From Rhynchopus sp. YZ270_cl-10 (Eukaryota > Euglenozoa > Diplonemea > Diplonemida > Diplonemidae), in assembly GCA_964035575.1 (NCBI GenBank), contig OZ037834.1:310001-374000 (forward strand): 64,000 nucleotides of DNA. The letters run 5' to 3'. Below the pieces are notes generated by a model. That model made no database searches. It saw only the letters and a program-made list of their open reading frames with translations, and was not told the DNA's origin. Position numbers and translations under genes: made by a program. Positions 57,001 through 63,000 of the stretch are shown piece after piece (position 1 is the stretch's first letter; the number at the start of each line of letters is the position of its first letter).

Positions 57001-60000
57001 TCCGACTGCGTTCTCGATGAGTGCCTTGTGCAGAACTGCCCGACATGCGCAAACACAACCTGTACCGACAACGACCAGACGTGCTCAGACCCTGACACCG
57101 ACTGGAACGCTGTGAACGACTGGGTGTGCACCTGCCCTCCTCCTTCAACTGGAAGTGCGATTGCAAACTTTGCTGAGTGTGCGCTGAACGAGTGCACTGT
57201 GCCGTCCTGCGACACTTGTGAGAAGGATGTGTGCTCGAACGGAGGACAGACTTGCATTGATCCCATTCCGCTTTACACAACGAAGAGCGACTGGATCTGT
57301 GCGTGCCCTCCTCCTTCGAACGCAACCCTTGTTGGTGGACTTGCAGACTGCAGCTTTGACGAGTGTGATCTGTACCGTGACACGTGCGTTAAGGCGGATC
57401 AGTTGTGCGAGGACACGAATCTGTTGAGCTTGGATGACTGGGAGTGCGTGTGTCCGTCTCCTGCCACGGGGCGTAACACTGCTGCTGTGTCTAGTTGTGT
57501 GATTGATGAGTGCACTGCCACCTGTGCGTCGTGTGCTGACACAACGTGTACTGGTGCAGGACAGGAATGTCTGGATGTGGACACCGATTGGCGTTCGCTG
57601 AATGATTGGAACTGTTCGTGCATTGCGCCTTTGGTGGGCTCTGCAGTTGTCTCTGTAGCTACGTGTACCATTGACGAATGTGCTGCGACCTGTGCACACT
57701 GTGCGAATGGTGCCTGCAGTCCTGGGCAGACGTGCTTCGATCCGGACCACTCTGCACAGAATACGAGCAACTGGGTGTGCACCTGTGAGCCTCCGACACA
57801 CAACTTCAAGGTTGCCGGCACCGCTAACTGCGAGATCGATGAGTGTCGCGAACACGAGGAGACGTGCCACGAACACGGTCAGGTCTGTGTGGATCCTGAC
57901 AAGACTCCCTCGAGCCTCAACGACTGGGTCTGCCTTTGTGTACCACCAGCAGTCGAGCCCCTCGTGAACGCGACGATGACCGCAGCACACTGCCACTACA
58001 CCGGCGAATGCGAGGACGATCCTGCGATTGCCGCCATCTGCACAGACAAGGGACAGAACTGCTACGACCCCTTCCCCAACCCAAGCAGCACAGGCGACTG
58101 GCAGTGCGTCTGCGTGGACCCTGCAAAGGGCAGCAACGCCACAGCGGCACCTGCAGACTGTGTGCTCGACCAGTGCATCGAGGTGTGCGCATCGTGTGCA
58201 GACATCGGTGACGGCAACGGTAACGTCTGTGCTTCAGAAGGGCAGACGTGTGTCGACCCTGACGTTAGTGCCCTCATCCTGCACGACTGGTACTGCCTCT
58301 GCGTGTCGCCATTGACACAGGTCGGTGGCGCCGCACCCGCCTCTCTTCTTAAGCCAGCGCTGTGCGAGTTAGACGAATGCACAGCAACCTGTGGTACCTG
58401 CTCCGCAGACACGTGCACTTCTGTAAGCCAAACCTGCCTTGATTCGAACAAGGACCCTGGCGCCACTGCAGATTGGACGTGTACATGTACAACGGGCGTG
58501 GGTGTTGCGACGGCGAAGGCTGCTACCTGCGTCTGCAATGAGTGTCTTGCCAACAGTAACACCTGCACAAATGCAGGGCAGACTTGCCTGGACCACGACA
58601 TGACGTGTCCGTCGCAGTCTGATTGGATCTGTGAGTGTGCGCCACCGTCAGTATCGACAAACACTGCCGCTGTCGCCATTTGCGAGTACAACGAATGCGA
58701 TGCACACTCCTCCACCTGCACGGCCAAATCCCAGACTTGCACAGACCCAAGCCTGACTACAGCAGATGACTGGTTCTGTACTTGCCAGTCTCCGAAGTCT
58801 GGTGTTGCGACTGCAGCAGCAGCCGACTGCACAATTGATGAGTGCGCAGAGACCTGTGCAACTTGTTCTGCCGACACCTGCACTTCAGTTGGCCAGACGT
58901 GCACCGACCCCAACACTGACGACGGATCACTGGGTGACTGGACTTGCACTTGCGTATTGCCTGGCGTTGGCACTTCAACAGCAGCATCTGCGACGTGTGT
59001 GTGCAACGAATGCCTTGCGAATGGCATCACCTGCACAGGAGCCGACCAGACCTGCTTCGACAGCGACCAGACTTGCCCTCCGAAGAGTGATTGGGTGTGC
59101 ACATGCAAGGCTCCGTCTGCGAGTGAGAAAGTTGCTGGTGTTGCCATCTGCGAGTACGATGAGTGCACTGAGAAGGCCATTACGTGCACAGGTGCAGGCC
59201 AGACCTGCGAGGACAAGCTACTTACTACACCTGACGACTGGGTCTGCACCTGTCCTCCACCGTCACACGGTGATGCTGTTGCTGACAAGGCTGACTGTGT
59301 CTTGGATGAGTGCATTGAGACATGCCCGTCTTGTGCAAATGCAACCTGTTCAAGTGTGGGTCAGACTTGCATTGACCCCGACACGAACTCGCTTGTGCTG
59401 AACGACTGGCTGTGCAAGTGCACAGTTGGTACTGGCAGCGCAACAGGAACAGCTGCAGCATGCATCTGCAACGAGTGTGATGTGCACAACGCAACATGTG
59501 CTGCAGCAGGACAGACTTGTTTCGAACCGAACGATCTCTGTGCTGTACCTAACGACTGGTTGTGCAAGTGCTCGCCACCTTCTATTTCAGAGAAACTTGG
59601 CGGAGTTGCGATCTGCAGATACGACGAATGTGACGAGAAGGGAGGCATCTGTACTTCAGCATCGCAGACTTGCACAGACCCTGATGACACCGTTTACGAC
59701 AACTGGTTCTGTACTTGCCAGTCTCCGAAGTCTGGTGTTGCGACTGCAGCAACAGCGAACTGCACAATTGACGAATGCACGGAGACCTGTGCAACTTGTT
59801 CTGCTGACACCTGCACTTCAGTTGGCCAGACGTGCACCGACCCCAACACTGACGACGGATCACTGGGTGACTGGACTTGCACTTGCGTATTGCCTGGTAT
59901 CGGTTCTTCAACAGCAGCATCTGCGACGTGTGTGTGCAACGAATGCCTTGCGAATGGCATCACCTGCACAGGAGCCGACCAGACCTGCTTCGACAGCGAC

Positions 60001-63000
60001 CAGACTTGCCCTCCGAAGAGTGATTGGGTGTGCACATGCAAGGCTCCATCTGCGAGTGAGAAGGTTGCTGGTGTTGCCATCTGCGAGTACGATGAGTGCA
60101 CTGAGAAGGCCATTACGTGCACAGGTGCAGGTCAGACCTGCGAGGACAAGCTCCTGACCACACCTGACGACTGGGTTTGCACCTGTCCTCCACCGTCGCA
60201 CGGTGATGCTGTTGCTGACAAGGCTGACTGTGTCTTGGATGAGTGCATTGAGACATGCCCGACCTGTGCAAATGCAACCTGTTCCAGTGTGGGTCAGACT
60301 TGCATTGACCCCGACACGAGCTCGCTTGTGCTGAACGACTGGCTGTGCAAGTGCACAGTTGGTACTGGCAGCGCCACAGGAACAGCAGCAGCATGCATCT
60401 GCAACGAGTGTGATGTGCACAACGCAACATGTGCTGCAGCAGGACAGACTTGTTTCGAACCGAACGATCTTTGTGCTGTACCTGATGACTGGTTGTGCAA
60501 GTGCTCGCCACCTTCTATTTCAGAGAAACTTGGTGGGGTTGCGATCTGCAGATACGACGAATGTGACGAGAAGGGAGGTATCTGTACGTCAGCATCGCAG
60601 ACTTGCACAGACCCTGATGACACCGTTTACGACAACTGGTTCTGTACTTGCCAGTCTCCGAAGTCCGGTGTTGCGACTGCAGCAGCAGCCGACTGCACAA
60701 TTGACGAATGCACGGAGACCTGTGCAACTTGTTCTGCCGACACCTGCACTTCAGTTGGCCAGACGTGCACCGACCCCAACACTGACGACGGATCACTGGG
60801 TGACTGGACCTGCACTTGCGTATTGCCTGGTATCGGTTCTTCAACAGCAGCATCTGCGACGTGTGTGTGCAACGAATGCCTTGCGAATGGCATCACCTGC
60901 ACAGGAGCCGACCAGACCTGCTTCGACAGCGACCAGACTTGCCCTCCGAAGAGTGACTGGGTGTGCACATGCAAGGCTCCATCTGCGAGTGAGAAGGTTG
61001 CTGGTGTTGCCATCTGCGAGTACGATGAGTGCACTGAGAAGGCCATTACGTGCACAGGTGCAGGCCAGACCTGCGAGGACAAGCTCCTTACTACACCTGA
61101 CGACTGGGTGTGCACCTGTCCTCCACCGTCACACGGTGATGCTGTTGCTGACAAGGCTGACTGTGTTTTGGATGAGTGCATTGAGACATGCCCGACCTGT
61201 GCAAATGCAACCTGTTCCAGTGTGGGTCAGACTTGCATTGACCCCGACACGAACTCGCTTGTGCTGAACGACTGGCTGTGCAAGTGCACAGTTGGTACTG
61301 GCAGCGCAACAGGAACAGCTGCAGCATGCATCTGCAACGAGTGTGATGTGCACAACGCAACATGTGCTGCAGCAGGACAGACTTGTTTCGAACCGAACGA
61401 TCTCTGTGCTGTACCTAACGACTGGTTGTGCAAGTGCTCGCCACCTTCTATTTCAGAGAAACTTGGCGGAGTTGCGATCTGCAGATACGACGAATGTGAC
61501 GAGAAGGGAGGTATCTGTACTTCAGCATCGCAGACTTGCACAGACCCTGATGACACCGTTTACGACAACTGGCTCTGTACTTGCCAGTCTCCGAAGTCTG
61601 GTGTTGCGACTGCAGCAGCAGCCGACTGCACAATTGATGAGTGCACGGAGACCTGTGCAACTTGTTCTGCTGACACGTGCACTTCAGTTGGCCAGACGTG
61701 CACCGACCCCAACACTGACGACGGATCTCTTGGTGACTGGACTTGTGACTGTGTGTTGCCTGGTGTTGGCACTTCAACAGCAGCATCTGCGACGTGTGTG
61801 TGCAACGAATGCCTTGCGAATGGCATCACCTGCACAGGAGCCGACCAGACTTGCTTCGACAGCGACCAGACTTGCCCTCCGAAGAGTGATTGGGTGTGTA
61901 CATGCAAGGCTCCATCTGCGAGTGAGAAGGTTGCTGGTGTTGCCATCTGCGAGTACGATGAGTGCACTGAACAATCGATCACCTGCACAGGTGCAGGCCA
62001 GACCTGCGAGGACAAGCTACTTACTACACCTGACGACTGGGTCTGCACCTGTCCTCCACCGTCACACGGTGATGCTGTTGCTGACAAGGCTGACTGTGTC
62101 TTGGATGAGTGCATTGAGACATGCCCGACCTGTGCAAATGCAACCTGTTCCAGTGTGGGTCAGACTTGCATTGACCCGGACACGAACTCGCTTGTGCTGA
62201 ACGACTGGCTGTGCAAGTGCACAGTTGGTACTGGCAGCGCCACAGGAACAGCTGCAGCATGCATCTGCAACGAGTGTGATGTGCACAACGTAACATGTGC
62301 TGCAGCAGGACAGACTTGTTTCGAACCGAACGATCTTTGTGCTGTACCTAACGACTGGTTGTGCAAGTGCTCGCCACCTTCTATTTCAGAGAAACTTGGT
62401 GGGGTTGCGATCTGCAGATACGACGAATGTGACGAGAAGGGAGGTATCTGTACTTCAGCATCGCAGACTTGCACAGACCCTGATGACACCGTTTACGATA
62501 ACTGGTTCTGTACTTGCCAGTCTCCGAAGTCTGGTGTTGCGACTGCAGCAACAGCGAACTGCACAATTGACGAATGCACGGAGACCTGTGCAACTTGTTC
62601 TGCCGACACCTGCACTTCAGTTGGCCAGACGTGCACCGACCCCAACACTGACGACGGATCACTGGGTGACTGGACCTGCACTTGCGTATTGCCTGGTATC
62701 GGTTCTTCAACAGCAGCATCTGCGACGTGTGTGTGCAACGAATGCCTTGCGAATGGCATCACCTGCACAGGAGCCGACCAGACCTGCTTCGACAGCGACC
62801 AGACTTGCCCTCCGAAGAGTGATTGGGTGTGCACATGCAAGGCTCCATCTGCGAGTGAGAAGGTTGCTGGTGTTGCCATCTGCGAGTACGATGAGTGCAC
62901 TGAGAAGGCCATTACGTGCACAGGTGCAGGTCAGACCTGCGAGGACAAGCTCCTGACCACACCTGACGACTGGGTCTGCACCTGTCCTCCACCGTCACAC

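Noticed and set aside
42000-57500. Array 1 as an assembly artefact
   Set aside because: Units differ at many silent and amino-acid positions with unit-specific patches, so they are separate copies. The exact copy number could still be wrong.
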